The notes beneath the pieces were generated by a model that saw only the letters and a list, made by a program, of their open reading frames with translations, made no database searches and had not been told where the DNA came from. DNA of 64,000 nucleotides from Kaistella gelatinilytica (GTDB lineage Bacteria > Bacteroidota > Bacteroidia > Flavobacteriales > Weeksellaceae), in contig NZ_JADPVI010000001.1 of NCBI RefSeq assembly GCF_015679325.1, forward strand, positions 930,001-994,000. Reading direction: 5' to 3'. Shown in pieces: positions 45,607-55,734 of the stretch. Each line of letters opens with the position of its first letter. Positions within the stretch are counted from its first letter, which is position 1. A program made the translations under genes and the position numbers.

Positions 45607-46707
45607 ATGAAATCAATTTCCTTAAAATATTTAAATCATTTATTTAAAGCACTGATTGTTGTTTTTTTATTACAATCGTGCAGTACAAATAATAATACTA
45701 ATAAGAATAGCGGCGCGTCAAAAAACGCAACTATTTACGTGGCAGGTTATGAATATAATGAAAGTCAATTTGAAAGCTCAATTGAGGAAAATGCACGGGA
45801 AGTTGGCATGAAACACGTTGTTAAATTATGGAAGAACGGCTCCAGCATAAATTTGGAGAATTCAGATTTATATTCTGATGCAAATTCTGTATTTGTCCAT
45901 AAAGAAGATGTTTATTTAGTTGGTTCCATTATGCCTGATGAGGAATCAATTGCAGCAATCTGGAAAAATGGCAAAATACAAAAGTTGACCGACGGATCTA
46001 AGAACGCATATGCAAAAACTGTTTTTGTTGAAGGTAACAATGTTTACGTTTTAGGGGACGAATATAATGGTGCTCATTATGTGATAAAAGTTTGGAAGAA
46101 CGGAAACGCTTTAAGTCTTCCCGACGGAAAGAACAGTTCACAAGGGACCTCACTATTTATTGACAAAGGAAATGTGTATGTGGCCGGTTATGAAGAAATC
46201 GGAAATAAATTTTTACCAAAAATCTGGAAGAACGGGATCGTACAAAATATTTCTTTCAATTCAGAAATAAATTTTATCCTTTCAATCTTCGTTGAAAATG
46301 GTAATATCTACGCGGCTGGTTATGAGATTGTAGATAATAATTATATCGCGAAAATTTGGAAGAATGGCAAGGCTCAAAATCTTTCAGATGGAAGTCGTTT
46401 TAGTGTCGCTTCAGCCATTTTTGTTGAGAATGGAAATACATATGTTGTGGGTAATGAAACGATAAGTGGAAAAGGTGTCGCAAAATTATGGATCAACGGA
46501 AAACCAGAAAATATTAGCGACGGAAAAAATAATGCTTCCGCTCAATCTATTTTTGTTCAGAAGGCAAATATCTATATCGCAGGTTACGAAGAAAATAGCA
46601 GAAACCGCGACGTTGCTAAAATATGGGTGAATGGTGTTGCAAATGATCTCACAGACGGGACAAAGAACGGCTATGCTAATTCAATTTTTGTTACATATCA
46701 AAATTAA
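45607..46707 (+). CDS. Lipoprotein with six propeller-like repeats
   Basis: 366 residues from the second ATG (45607; an in-frame ATG at 45598 also exists). The signal peptide ends in a lipobox (FLLQSC), Cys near residue 25. The rest consists of about six repeats of 45-50 residues of the pattern ANIYVAGYE...KIWKNGKAQNLSDGSRFSVASAIFVENG, which should close into a beta propeller. Repeats share the central KIWKNG motif. Likely outer-membrane-anchored; ligand or role unknown. Stands alone. Confidence 0.75.
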   Translation: MKSISLKYLNHLFKALIVVFLLQSCSTNNNTNKNSGASKNATIYVAGYEYNESQFESSIEENAREVGMKHVVKLWKNGSSINLENSDLYSDANSVFVHKEDVYLVGSIMPDEESIAAIWKNGKIQKLTDGSKNAYAKTVFVEGNNVYVLGDEYNGAHYVIKVWKNGNALSLPDGKNSSQGTSLFIDKGNVYVAGYEEIGNKFLPKIWKNGIVQNISFNSEINFILSIFVENGNIYAAGYEIVDNNYIAKIWKNGKAQNLSDGSRFSVASAIFVENGNTYVVGNETISGKGVAKLWINGKPENISDGKNNASAQSIFVQKANIYIAGYEENSRNRDVAKIWVNGVANDLTDGTKNGYANSIFVTYQN

Positions 46708-46921
46708 TAGGCCCTCTTGAAAATATAATTTATCTTATTCATCTAGTCTAAATATATTAAAAATTAAACTTTAGTAAATTTTACAGGATTAAATTCAAAT
46801 CCAGTAATTATATTGCTTTTTATATATTTGCGGCTGTCAATTTCTGGTCTATTAAAATTCTCTTAATCAATCAATCTTTTTAAAATTAACCATTACCTGG
46901 TTCTATCCTAAAATTATATCT
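46708..46921. other. Intergenic region with a -7 box
   Basis: 214 nt, AT-rich, no gene. TATATTTG at 46823-46830 matches the -7 consensus for the GHL10 gene but no TTG lies at the right distance. Confidence 0.35.
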
Positions 46922-48493
46922 ATGAATCATTCTTTTGCAAAGGTTTCAGCACTACTTATAATTATATTTTCTCTTTTTATAACTTCCTGTTCCACGCAGA
47001 AAAAGCCAATAAAAAAATCAACTGCTAAAGTTGTTTCTACGATACCGAAAACTCCAAAAGAATTACCCGTTAAACCAGAAGTTTTAAAACTCAACCTCCC
47101 TGAAGTCAACCGCGAATTTCGTGCTGCCTGGATCGCAACGGTTGCGAATATCAACTGGCCTTCAAAAAACAATCTCTCAACACAACAACAAAAAGACGAA
47201 GCGATCAAAATTTTAGATCTATTGAAACAAGCTAATTTTAACGCGGTAATTTTTCAGGCAAGACCTTCTGCAGATGCGATGTATAAAAGCAATTTGGAAC
47301 CGTGGTCTTATTTTTTAACTGGTGAAACTGGTAAAGCTCCCACTCCATTTTATGATCCTTTAGAATTTTGGATCTCAGAAGCACATAAACGAGGAATGGA
47401 ACTTCACGTCTGGCTTAATCCGTACAGAGCTCAACATACCACAGGTGGACCGATTACAGGCGAATCTATGGTAAAAAAAATGCCGGAGCAGATCATTAAG
47501 TTGAAAAACGGAATGTACTGGATGGATCCGTCTGATGATAAAACGCAGGATCATGTTTCTGCCGTCATCAAAGACCTGGTGAAAAGGTATGATATTGATG
47601 CGATTCATATTGATGATTATTTTTACCCTTACAAAGAATACAATGGTGGAAAGGATTTTCCCGATAACAGAACCTGGAACATGTATCAGAAATCCGGCGG
47701 AAATCTATCACGAGCAGATTGGCGACGCGGAAACGTAAATAAATTCATCAAAAGAATTCACGACGAAATTAAGCAGGAAAAAAGCTACGTTCAGTTCGGA
47801 ATAAGTCCATTTGGAATCTGGAAACCCGGTTTTCCGGAAGGAATTAAAGGTTCTTCTCAGTATGACGAATTGTATGCAGACGCCAAATTATGGTTGAACC
47901 AAGGCTGGCTGGATTATTTTTCGCCCCAACTCTACTGGAAAAACGATGGACCGCAAAGTTTCCCTGCATTATTAAAATGGTGGGAAAGCGAAAACACACA
48001 GAATCGCCATCTTTATCCGGGATTAAATACAGTTGGTTTAAACGGAGTTTCCGATCGTCCCGCAGAAATCGTAAGCCAGATCAATACGACGAGAAATATC
48101 ATGAAAGGAGGCGCAGGAACGATCCATTACAGTGTTGATGGACTGTCGAAATCTCCGGCGATGTACAACTCTATAAAAAATGCTTATAAAACAGAAGCTT
48201 TGGTTCCGAAAACGCCCTGGATAAAAACAGCGCCTTTAGCCAAACCAATTTTATCGGTTGATAACGGGAATAATTCAGCCAATGCAAAATGGAATGCAAT
48301 TGATAACCAGAATGTTTTTCAATGGATTTTATATGCAAAATATGGTGATACTTGGGAAACCGAAATTCTGGAAAAAAATATAACGTCCAGAAACTTGCCT
48401 TTAAATAAAAATGGTAAAAAACTGAATACGATTGCTATGAAATCTGTTGATCGCTTAGGAAATGAGAGCGATTATGACGCAAAGAAATTGTAA
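46922..48493 (+). CDS. GHL10-family glycoside hydrolase lipoprotein
   Basis: 523 residues with a lipoprotein signal (FSLFITSCSTQKKPIKK; lipid-bearing Cys at residue 23). Residues about 65-420 match the GHL10 (DUF187, YngK-like) TIM barrel: FRAAWIATVANINWPSKNN, FNAVIFQARPSADAMY, ELHVWLNPYRAQHTTGG, DAIHIDDYFYPYKEYNGG, FGISPFGIWKPG. A fibronectin-III-like C-terminal domain (about 430-520) follows. Family members are thought to act on cell-wall or exopolysaccharide glycans, but activity is unproven. Stands alone. Confidence 0.85.
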   Translation: MNHSFAKVSALLIIIFSLFITSCSTQKKPIKKSTAKVVSTIPKTPKELPVKPEVLKLNLPEVNREFRAAWIATVANINWPSKNNLSTQQQKDEAIKILDLLKQANFNAVIFQARPSADAMYKSNLEPWSYFLTGETGKAPTPFYDPLEFWISEAHKRGMELHVWLNPYRAQHTTGGPITGESMVKKMPEQIIKLKNGMYWMDPSDDKTQDHVSAVIKDLVKRYDIDAIHIDDYFYPYKEYNGGKDFPDNRTWNMYQKSGGNLSRADWRRGNVNKFIKRIHDEIKQEKSYVQFGISPFGIWKPGFPEGIKGSSQYDELYADAKLWLNQGWLDYFSPQLYWKNDGPQSFPALLKWWESENTQNRHLYPGLNTVGLNGVSDRPAEIVSQINTTRNIMKGGAGTIHYSVDGLSKSPAMYNSIKNAYKTEALVPKTPWIKTAPLAKPILSVDNGNNSANAKWNAIDNQNVFQWILYAKYGDTWETEILEKNITSRNLPLNKNGKKLNTIAMKSVDRLGNESDYDAKKL

Positions 48494-48756
48494 TGCAATA
48501 TTATTTAGAAGTGCTTTACTGATCGTATAACCATTAAGACAGTTAAGAAATGGAGAAACATTAAGAATTTGCAGGCAAATGTGAGGTGCATGCTTTTTAA
48601 AGTCTTTCGATTTCTCCTAATAAATCTTTATTTCTTTTAAAACTCAATTTTTAAAAATTTATATTTTAATGATTTAAAAAAATTTATAATTTCAGTATGC
48701 TTGGAACTACGTTATTAAATTTCTTAAAATAGTGTCAGAAATATTTTCAAAAAAAA
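48494..48756. other. AT-rich intergenic region
   Basis: About 260 nt without a supportable gene. The part near 48530-48570 repeats the word ATTAAG several times (ACCATTAAGACAGTTAAG, then ACATTAAG). The remainder is low-complexity A+T. Confidence 0.35.
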
Positions 48757-48786
48757 ACCCCAACTTTTCAGCTGGGATTTTCTATT
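48757..48786 (-). terminator. Terminator after hppA
   Basis: On the minus strand CCCAGCTGAAAAGTTGGG forms a stem followed by nine T residues. Confidence 0.8.
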
Positions 48787-48799
48787 TATTTACAAGATG

Positions 48800-51538
48800 T
48801 TAGAAACTTAAAACTCTTACATCAATTCTTCTGTTTTGTGCTTTGCACTCGTCGGTATCATTATTCGCGCAAACCGGGAATTGTGAACCGTAACCTTCAG
48901 TTTCTACTCTGTCGGAAGCGATTCCCATCTCGAGTAATTTCAGTTTCGCGGTTTTTGCACGAAGACTTGAAAGTTTCAAGTTGGTATCGTCGTTTCCAGT
49001 GTTATCAGTATAACCACCCAATTTTACTTTCATGTTTGGATAAGCATTCATGATCTCTGCTAAGTTGTTAAGCTGCGTTTCAGAACCTGATTTCAATTCG
49101 CTGCTTCCACTTTGGAAAAATAAATTTTCGATCGTGAACCATTTATCGTTGGTTAAAAGTGATTGATCTTTTGATTTTATACCATTGTACAAAGCAAATA
49201 ATTTACTGTTTGCACCCATCGCAATGGTTTTGTCAGCTAATTTCACCTGCTCAACATTTCCGGTGTTATAAACGTAATCACCATCTGCATTTAATGTTCC
49301 TGTTCCCTGCGTCGCAACAACCGGCGCTGTAGAATTAACTCCTACAACTGTTGCAGTCCCCGCAGAAATTCCAGCTAATCTGTTTAGAGATTCTAATTTT
49401 TCTCTTCTGTTTTCCTGAATTTTATCTTTATGTAGAACTGCCAAAGTTGGTGCAATAACCAAAGAAACGATCGACATTAATTTAATTAAAATATTCATCG
49501 ATGGTCCAGAAGTATCTTTAAATGGATCTCCCACAGTATCTCCGGTTACTGAAGCTTTGTGAGGTTCAGAACCTTTGTAATACATTTTACCATTAATATC
49601 TACTCCTTGCTCAAAAGATTTTTTTGCATTATCCCAAGCTCCACCTGCATTGTTTTGGAACATTCCCATCAAAACTCCTGTTACGGTTGCTCCTGCTAAA
49701 AATCCTCCCAAAACTTCCGGACCGAAAATAAAGCCCATCAATAATGGAGAAATAAGAGCAATAGCTCCTGGAAGCATCATTTTTTTAATGGAAGCGTCTG
49801 TAGAGATCGCTACACATTTTTCATATTCAGGAGTTGCTGTTCCTTCCAAAATTCCCGGAATCTCACGGAACTGACGACGAACTTCTTCTACCATTGCCAT
49901 TGCTGCAGTTCCTACCGCTTTAATTGCTAAAGAAGAAAAGATAAATGGAATCATTCCACCGACGAATAAACCTGCCAAAACATCAGCACGATAAATATCA
50001 ATTCCATCGATACCTGCAATTCCTACGAACGCTGCAAATAATGCAAGTGCAGTTAACGCTGCAGAAGCGATTGCAAAACCTTTTCCTGTTGCTGCCGTTG
50101 TATTTCCAACCGCATCTAAAATATCTGTTTTTTCGCGAACTTCTTTTGGTAATTCACTCATCTCAGCAATTCCTCCTGCATTATCTGCGATTGGTCCGAA
50201 TGCATCGATTGCCAACTGCATTGCAGTAGTTGCCATCATTCCGGCTGCAGCAATTGCTACACCGTAAAGTCCTGCACAGAGGTACGATCCATAAATACCA
50301 CCTGCTAAAACCAAGATCGGTAAAAAGGTAGATTCCATACCAACAGAAAGTCCACCAATGATATTGGTAGCGTGTCCTGTAGAAGATTGTTTTACAATAC
50401 TTTTAACCGGACCTTTTCCCATTGCAGTATAATATTCAGTGATGATACTCATCAATGTTCCTACAACCAAACCAACGATGATCGCTCCGAAAACTCCCAT
50501 CTTGGTGAATTCGTGACCTCTTAAAGTCATGGTTTCCGGCATTAAATAATTCACAAGAAAATAAGAAGAAATCGCCGTCAAGACTATACTTCCCCAGTTT
50601 CCTAAATTTAAAGCATTCTGAACCGGTGCTGTATCTAATTCTGCAGTTTCTGCGATTTTCACAAATAATGTTCCGACAATGGAATAAATAATTCCTGTTC
50701 CAGCGATCAACATGGGTAAAAGAATCGGCGCAAAACCTCCGAAAAGATCTTGAGAAATAGTTTCGTTACCCAAAACCATGGTCGCTAAAACCGTCGCAAC
50801 GTAAGAACCAAATAAATCGGCTCCCATACCCGCAACATCTCCTACATTATCTCCTACGTTATCAGCGATCGTTGCTGGATTTCGTGGATCATCTTCCGGA
50901 ATCCCGGCTTCTACCTTTCCAACTAGATCCGCTCCAACATCGGCAGCTTTAGTATAAATTCCACCACCTACTCTGGCGAAAAGTGCAATTGATTCTGCAC
51001 CTAAAGAAAATCCGGTAAGGATTTCAATTGCCTTCTCCATCTCATGAGAATTAGCTATTGCATCTGGTGCAAAAATTTGTTTGATAACAAGGTATAATGA
51101 ACCCAATCCTAAAACTGCTAAACCTGCAACACCCATTCCCATTACAGAACCTCCGGTGAAAGACACTTTCAAGGCTTTAGCAAGAGAAGTTTTTGCAGCT
51201 TCCGCGGTTCTAACATTCGATTTGGTGGCGATCTTCATCCCTATAAATCCGGCCGAAGCAGAAAGAATAGCACCTAAGATAAACGAGATACCCAAACTCC
51301 AGTGGGAATTTGCACTTGAAGCGCCCATTAAACCAAGTAAAACGGCAACAATAATTACGAAATAACCCATCACTTTGTATTCCGCTTTTAGAAATGCCAT
51401 CGCCCCATCAGAGATGTAGCCAGCAATTTCCTGCATTCGGGTGCTTCCTGCGTTTTGTTTGGTCACCCATGCACTCTGAATAAAAGTGTAGATCAAGGCA
51501 ATAATACCAAAAATTGGTACTAAATAAAATAGATTCAT
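48800..51538 (-). CDS. hppA: Membrane-bound pyrophosphatase fused to an OmpA-type C-terminal domain
   Basis: 912 residues, about 200 longer than usual. Residues 1-735 are a complete M-PPase with the PPi-binding loop [47 protein letters not shown], and [16 protein letters not shown], where Ala (not Lys) after GNTT marks the potassium-dependent subfamily. It hydrolyses PPi and pumps Na+ and/or H+. Residues about 790-912 ([72 protein letters not shown]) are an OmpA/Pal-like peptidoglycan-binding domain. As M-PPase C-termini face outwards, this domain would be periplasmic and could tether the pump to the wall. One continuous frame, so not an assembly artefact of the visible sequence. Confidence 0.9.
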   Translation of the reverse strand: MNLFYLVPIFGIIALIYTFIQSAWVTKQNAGSTRMQEIAGYISDGAMAFLKAEYKVMGYFVIIVAVLLGLMGASSANSHWSLGISFILGAILSASAGFIGMKIATKSNVRTAEAAKTSLAKALKVSFTGGSVMGMGVAGLAVLGLGSLYLVIKQIFAPDAIANSHEMEKAIEILTGFSLGAESIALFARVGGGIYTKAADVGADLVGKVEAGIPEDDPRNPATIADNVGDNVGDVAGMGADLFGSYVATVLATMVLGNETISQDLFGGFAPILLPMLIAGTGIIYSIVGTLFVKIAETAELDTAPVQNALNLGNWGSIVLTAISSYFLVNYLMPETMTLRGHEFTKMGVFGAIIVGLVVGTLMSIITEYYTAMGKGPVKSIVKQSSTGHATNIIGGLSVGMESTFLPILVLAGGIYGSYLCAGLYGVAIAAAGMMATTAMQLAIDAFGPIADNAGGIAEMSELPKEVREKTDILDAVGNTTAATGKGFAIASAALTALALFAAFVGIAGIDGIDIYRADVLAGLFVGGMIPFIFSSLAIKAVGTAAMAMVEEVRRQFREIPGILEGTATPEYEKCVAISTDASIKKMMLPGAIALISPLLMGFIFGPEVLGGFLAGATVTGVLMGMFQNNAGGAWDNAKKSFEQGVDINGKMYYKGSEPHKASVTGDTVGDPFKDTSGPSMNILIKLMSIVSLVIAPTLAVLHKDKIQENRREKLESLNRLAGISAGTATVVGVNSTAPVVATQGTGTLNADGDYVYNTGNVEQVKLADKTIAMGANSKLFALYNGIKSKDQSLLTNDKWFTIENLFFQSGSSELKSGSETQLNNLAEIMNAYPNMKVKLGGYTDNTGNDDTNLKLSSLRAKTAKLKLLEMGIASDRVETEGYGSQFPVCANNDTDECKAQNRRIDVRVLSF

Positions 51539-51633
51539 AGTTTATAATTTAATGTTAATTTTTTGTTAAATAAAAGGCAAGCCGAAAGTACAAATTTTAT
51601 TTTAAAATGTGGCTTATTTTCTTCGTAAACACA

Positions 51634-51666
51634 AAAAAGACAGAATAGAAATTCTGTCTTTTTATG
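51634..51666 (-). terminator. Terminator after ppa
   Basis: AAAGACAGAAT / ATTCTGTCTTT stem with T-rich flank, separating ppa from hppA. Confidence 0.8.
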
Positions 51667-51683
51667 AATATTAATCGTTTTAA

Positions 51684-52295
51684 TTAACCGCCAAACTTAT
51701 TGGCGTAATCCTGCTCTGAAGCCTGGATCACTTTTTTAGCGTGTTCTGCCCCATAAACCTCCTGAATTCTACATTTTGCAGGTTCATCCGGAAGATTTTT
51801 ATAGGTCAAGAAATAATGCATCAGTCTTTTAACTTCTGCTTGTGGCAAATCTTCTATATCGCGGAAATGACCGAAAGCATGATCGCCTTTCATCACTGCA
51901 ACGATTTTATCATCAGCTTCGCCTTTATCGATCATTTTGAATCCACCAATTGGAATTGCTTCCAATAACATTCCACCTGAATGGATATTATGAGAACTCA
52001 AAACACAAATATCCAGCGGATCTAAATCACCTGTGGTCACATCGGTTGCACCACTTTCGATCGCAAGTTTTAAAACTTCGTCATGGCAATATGTTCTGGG
52101 AATAAATCCGTACAATGCCGGAATGATATTCGAAAATTGCTGCGGGCGGTCAACTTTTAAATAGCCACTCTCTTTGTCTACTTCATATTTAATGGTATCG
52201 CTTGGAACGATCTCCACAAAAACATTTACAATGTCTGGCGCCTCGCTTCCTACTGAAATTCCGTGCCAAGGATGGGCTTTAAAATTTGGTATCAT
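51684..52295 (-). CDS. ppa: Soluble family I inorganic pyrophosphatase
   Basis: 203 residues. Metal-binding signature DLDPLDICVL (in TTGDLDPLDICVLSS) and the substrate stretch YGFIPRTYCHDE are intact. Cytoplasmic, Mg-dependent hydrolysis of PPi. It follows the 169-residue membrane protein gene by 8 nt, so belongs to the radC-side operon. Having a soluble and a pumping pyrophosphatase side by side is notable. Confidence 0.93.
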   Translation of the reverse strand: MIPNFKAHPWHGISVGSEAPDIVNVFVEIVPSDTIKYEVDKESGYLKVDRPQQFSNIIPALYGFIPRTYCHDEVLKLAIESGATDVTTGDLDPLDICVLSSHNIHSGGMLLEAIPIGGFKMIDKGEADDKIVAVMKGDHAFGHFRDIEDLPQAEVKRLMHYFLTYKNLPDEPAKCRIQEVYGAEHAKKVIQASEQDYANKFGG

Positions 52296-52303
52296 TATTA
52301 TTT

Positions 52304-52813
52304 TTAATTTACAATTAAGTTTTCTTTTCTTAAATCTTCGATCGTCTGTGAAATGAAATCTGCTTCATTCATATAATTCATTAAAAACACCGTTTTGAAA
52401 TCATCCAAAGTGGAGTTATCGTTTAGATTTTCATACGTTTTATGCAAAAGATGCAAGGTATTATTTTTACAGTTGACTACATTTTTCCATAAATTTTTGG
52501 TGAGATAAAGCTGTTGGGAAGCGTTGTAGTCAAATTCTTCATTAATGGTTTTTTCAACCAAAAAGATAAATTCGTGCGGAGCCAAATTCCGGTCAAATTT
52601 GGTTACCAGATTTGAAGGTTTCAATCGCTCCAGAAACAGAGTTATTCTTTCGTAAGCATGAACTCTTTGTTCAGAATTTCCTTTTACGGTTAACAATTTG
52701 ATCTCCTGATTTTTCAATTTAATGTAGCTGAAAACAAACTGTCGGATGTAAATCAAAAAAGGTAAAGCAATCACTAAGGCAAATGCATACGGAAAATAAG
52801 GCCAATCAATCAT
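52304..52813 (-). CDS. Hypothetical membrane-anchored protein (DUF7935-like)
   Basis: 169 residues. One N-terminal transmembrane segment (residues 8-27, PYAFALVIALPFLIYIRQFV) followed by a helical cytoplasmic region (RVHAYERITLFLERLKPSNLV, APHEFIFLVEKTINEEFDYNASQQLYLT, FMNEAD-type C-terminus). I recall it as a flavobacterial conserved family next to ppa, but know no function. Confidence 0.65.
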   Translation of the reverse strand: MIDWPYFPYAFALVIALPFLIYIRQFVFSYIKLKNQEIKLLTVKGNSEQRVHAYERITLFLERLKPSNLVTKFDRNLAPHEFIFLVEKTINEEFDYNASQQLYLTKNLWKNVVNCKNNTLHLLHKTYENLNDNSTLDDFKTVFLMNYMNEADFISQTIEDLRKENLIVN

Positions 52814-52849
52814 ATGGAATATTGAGGTTGCAAAATTACTAATAATTTG

Positions 52850-53725
52850 CTACTTTCTATAAAAGTTTTTCAACAAATCTTTTTTAGAATTTTCCAGCAC
52901 TGGATATTCCTGCAAAACGGAGCCAAAACTTTTAAAGAAAACCTCGATTCCACGGATGCTCCCACCCATAAAGTTAAAAGATTTTTCGTGAATATGTTCT
53001 TTTAAAATACGGTCGATGAGGAATGAAGCGCCATTGTCAGACTTATATTGTTCATCATTGATCAGTCCCAAAAGTGAAAATTGATTTTCATCATCAATAA
53101 TAATTGCCATATTCGTAAGATCATTCTCTTTGTAGGAGCCGAAAAGCCTTAACGTATTCTCACTTTCTAAGAAATTCATGTATCTGAAAAATTGATCCAT
53201 ATCTCCTTTTTTATCCAAACCTTTGAAATTACTTTTGATAAAATCTAAAAAATCTGCAGCTTTTAATTCTTTAAAATTCAAGTATTGTGCAGTCTTTACG
53301 GTAGATTTTCTTCCTTTAAAATAGTTTTTTCTTAAAAGTTGATAATCAGTCTTCTGAATAAAATAATTTTTTTTCTTTTTTAAATTCTGGGTGATTAAAT
53401 TTTTATCATTAAAAAAATAAGAAAATATTCTATAGTTTTTCTGCAAAAAATTTAAAAACTGAAGTTCGATCTCTTCGTTACTTTTTGGTCCAAAAACCCC
53501 CAGTTGTTGACAAAATAGCGGCATGATCACAATTCGGAAACCCAATTTTTTCTTGATCGGAATCGGCATTACAAATTCGTAATCTCCATAAATCAGAAGT
53601 TCCCAGGACTCACAAAGTACATCGAGTACCTCCTTTTTTGCGTACTGATTTTTTTGTAAAGACTGATCTAAACACTTGCTGTACCGAGAAAAATCGATTT
53701 CTTTATATTTGAGTTTTTTGATCAT
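52850..53725 (-). CDS. GNAT/FemAB-like acyltransferase-fold protein
   Basis: 291 residues. The arrangement of a short N-terminal segment (KYKEIDFSRYSKCLDQSLQKNQYAKKEVLDVL), a PLFCQQLGVFGPKS motif and a C-terminal GNAT-like half (LFGSYKENDLTNMAIIIDDENQFSLLGLINDEQYKSDNGASFLIDRILKEHIHEKSFNFMGG) resembles FemAB-type acyltransferases and the BioF2-like fold. Substrate unknown; peptidoglycan or extracellular polysaccharide modification is possible. Its ATG overlaps the radC stop codon by four bases. Confidence 0.6.
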   Translation of the reverse strand: MIKKLKYKEIDFSRYSKCLDQSLQKNQYAKKEVLDVLCESWELLIYGDYEFVMPIPIKKKLGFRIVIMPLFCQQLGVFGPKSNEEIELQFLNFLQKNYRIFSYFFNDKNLITQNLKKKKNYFIQKTDYQLLRKNYFKGRKSTVKTAQYLNFKELKAADFLDFIKSNFKGLDKKGDMDQFFRYMNFLESENTLRLFGSYKENDLTNMAIIIDDENQFSLLGLINDEQYKSDNGASFLIDRILKEHIHEKSFNFMGGSIRGIEVFFKSFGSVLQEYPVLENSKKDLLKNFYRK

Positions 53726-54399
53726 AATAAATTTTCGTCGGCAAAACTTAAATAAGCATTTTGGGTAATGATCAAATGATCGAGCAGTTGAATATTCAAA
53801 ATTTTTCCGCCTTCACTTATTTGTTTGGTTATTTTCAAATCTTCCTGACTTGGTTTTAAATTTCCGGAGGGATGATTATGCGCGATGACAATTCCCGTTG
53901 CAAAATTTTCAAGGGCAGCTTTGAATAAAATTCTTACATCAACAACCGATTGATTTATTCCGCCTGAGGAAAGTTTTGATTTTCCTAAAATCCGATTGCT
54001 TTGATTCATGAAAACAACCCAAAACTCTTCGGTTTGTAAATCTCCCAGAAACGGCTGCAAAACTTTAAAAAGATCTGAACTTGAATTGATCTGGATTTTT
54101 TCGGGAACTTCCTGCGAGGCTCTTCTTCTGCCTATTTCCAGTGCTGTTGCTATTGAAATCGCTTTGGCTTCTCCGACACCTTTAAATTTTATCAGATCCG
54201 AAATCTGCAGGAGCGATAAATTATGCCAGTTATTTCCGACGGAATCCAAAATTTTTCTTCCTAATTCTACGGCAGAATCTTCGCGGTTTCCGCTTCCCAT
54301 AATAATCGCTAACAACTCTGCATCAGAAAGCGAATTCTTACCTTTTAGTAAAAATTTTTCTCTGGGGCGATCATCTTCTGCAAGGAATTTTATAGACAT
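53722..54399 (-). CDS. radC: RadC-family JAB-domain protein
   Basis: 225 residues. Helix-hairpin-helix region near residues 60-80 (DLIKFKGVGEAKAISIATALEIGRR) and the JAMM zinc motif HNHPSG (IVIAHNHPSGNLKPSQEDLK, near residue 175). The family was once linked to DNA repair, but that has been withdrawn; a role in genetic transformation or phage defence is discussed. Translationally coupled to the following acyltransferase-fold gene. Confidence 0.9.
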   Translation of the reverse strand: MSIKFLAEDDRPREKFLLKGKNSLSDAELLAIIMGSGNREDSAVELGRKILDSVGNNWHNLSLLQISDLIKFKGVGEAKAISIATALEIGRRRASQEVPEKIQINSSSDLFKVLQPFLGDLQTEEFWVVFMNQSNRILGKSKLSSGGINQSVVDVRILFKAALENFATGIVIAHNHPSGNLKPSQEDLKITKQISEGGKILNIQLLDHLIITQNAYLSFADENLL

Positions 54400-54447
54400 C
54401 TATTTGATGAGTTGTAAGTGATTAATAAAGATATAACTTTCTTGTAA

Positions 54448-55005
54448 TTAATAGAATGCGTAGAGAATTAAAGGTTTTTTGGAGTGATCAATATATTTTT
54501 CTGCGGTCCGAAAAAATTCTTTTGAAATCATGGGACAGCCTAAACTTAAACAGGCAGGTTCAGCGCTTTCTTCATTTTGAATACAAGGAAATGAATGCAT
54601 CACAATTGCACGTTTGATGGCGTTGCTGTTGGTTTTGTCGAGCCCTTTTAAACGGTACGATTTGCCGAAAGTTCCCACATAGGAATTTCCAATTTCGTAT
54701 TTCCCTAAGGAACTTTGATAAGAATTTTCAGTATTGCTGAAGCGCAAAGAATTTGAATTTTTAACAACTGAACCTGAACCGTGCGAAACAATGGCTTTTT
54801 CCACTATCCTTTCGTTTTTCAGATCATAAATAAAAAACCTGAATTTGTTGGAAGGAATTTTAAAATCTATAAAAATTGCGAGGTCTTGATTGTAATTTTT
54901 TCCTTTGATAAAATTTTTAACTTCTGAAATTTTTGCACTCGAAATTGATTGTGCTGAGATGCCACAAAAAAGTAAAAAACTGATTAAAAGTAAAATCTTT
55001 CTCAA
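54448..55005 (-). CDS. Murein L,D-transpeptidase-like secreted protein
   Basis: 185 residues, signal peptide 1-18 (KILLLISFLLFCGISAQ). The C-terminal catalytic region reads KRAIVMHSFPC...EPACLSLGCPMISKEFFRTA; His in MHSFPC and Cys in SLGCPMI match the HxGt...SxGC pattern of the YkuD-related Bacteroidetes family. An L,D-transpeptidase-like cysteine enzyme in the periplasm is expected, with an unusually short form. Located beside the LolD-like ATPase. Confidence 0.75.
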   Translation of the reverse strand: MRKILLLISFLLFCGISAQSISSAKISEVKNFIKGKNYNQDLAIFIDFKIPSNKFRFFIYDLKNERIVEKAIVSHGSGSVVKNSNSLRFSNTENSYQSSLGKYEIGNSYVGTFGKSYRLKGLDKTNSNAIKRAIVMHSFPCIQNEESAEPACLSLGCPMISKEFFRTAEKYIDHSKKPLILYAFY

Positions 55006-55025
55006 ATCCTGCTCTATTTTCTTTC

Positions 55026-55691
55026 TTAAATAATTTGACCGTCTTTCATTACGAGTTTGCGGTCGGTCGTATCTGCAAGATGAATGTTGTGCGTGACGAT
55101 CACAAAGGTTTGATTGTATTTCGATCGTAAATCGAAAAAAAGCTGGTGCAGATCGTCGGCATTTTTTGAATCTAAATTTCCTGTTGGTTCATCTGCAAAA
55201 ATAATTTTCGGAGAATTGATAAGCGCTCTTGCGACTGCGGCTCTCTGCGCTTCTCCTCCCGACATTTCGCTGGGTTTGTGATGAAGTCGATGGGCAATAT
55301 TCAGGTCTTCGAAAAGGGAATAGGCTTTTTCTAAAGATTCTTTCTCGTTCTTACCCGATATTCTTGTCGGCAATAAAACGTTTTCTAATGCTGTAAATTC
55401 GGGTAAAAGCTGATGAAACTGAAAGACAAACCCAATATTTTCATTTCGGAATTTCGAGAGTTGGCGGTCATTCATATTGATAAAAGACTGTCCGGCCAAA
55501 GTAATTTCTGTGTTAAAATTTTTCGGATTTGTTGGCGTATCCAAAGTACCGAGGATCTGCAGAAGCGTTGATTTTCCCGCGCCGGATTCACCGACAATCG
55601 AGATCACTTCACCTTCTTTGATATGGATATCTACGCCTTTCAAAACTTCTAAATCTCCGTACGATTTATGAATATTACTTGCTTTTATCAT
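55026..55691 (-). CDS. LolD-like ABC transporter ATP-binding protein
   Basis: 221 residues from the ATG at 55691 (MIKASNIHKSYGDLEVLKGVDI); further upstream codons are unlikely. Walker A GESGAGKSTLLQ, signature MSGGEAQRAAVARAL, Walker B KIIFADEPTGNLDS and switch His in VTHNIH are intact. It resembles MacB/LolD ATPases that power lipoprotein release or export across the inner membrane, but the permease is not adjacent, so the partner must be elsewhere. Confidence 0.85.
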   Translation of the reverse strand: MIKASNIHKSYGDLEVLKGVDIHIKEGEVISIVGESGAGKSTLLQILGTLDTPTNPKNFNTEITLAGQSFINMNDRQLSKFRNENIGFVFQFHQLLPEFTALENVLLPTRISGKNEKESLEKAYSLFEDLNIAHRLHHKPSEMSGGEAQRAAVARALINSPKIIFADEPTGNLDSKNADDLHQLFFDLRSKYNQTFVIVTHNIHLADTTDRKLVMKDGQII

Positions 55692-55734
55692 GGTTTCAAA
55701 ATTAGTGAAAATGATTGTAATCTGCGATTTATTT

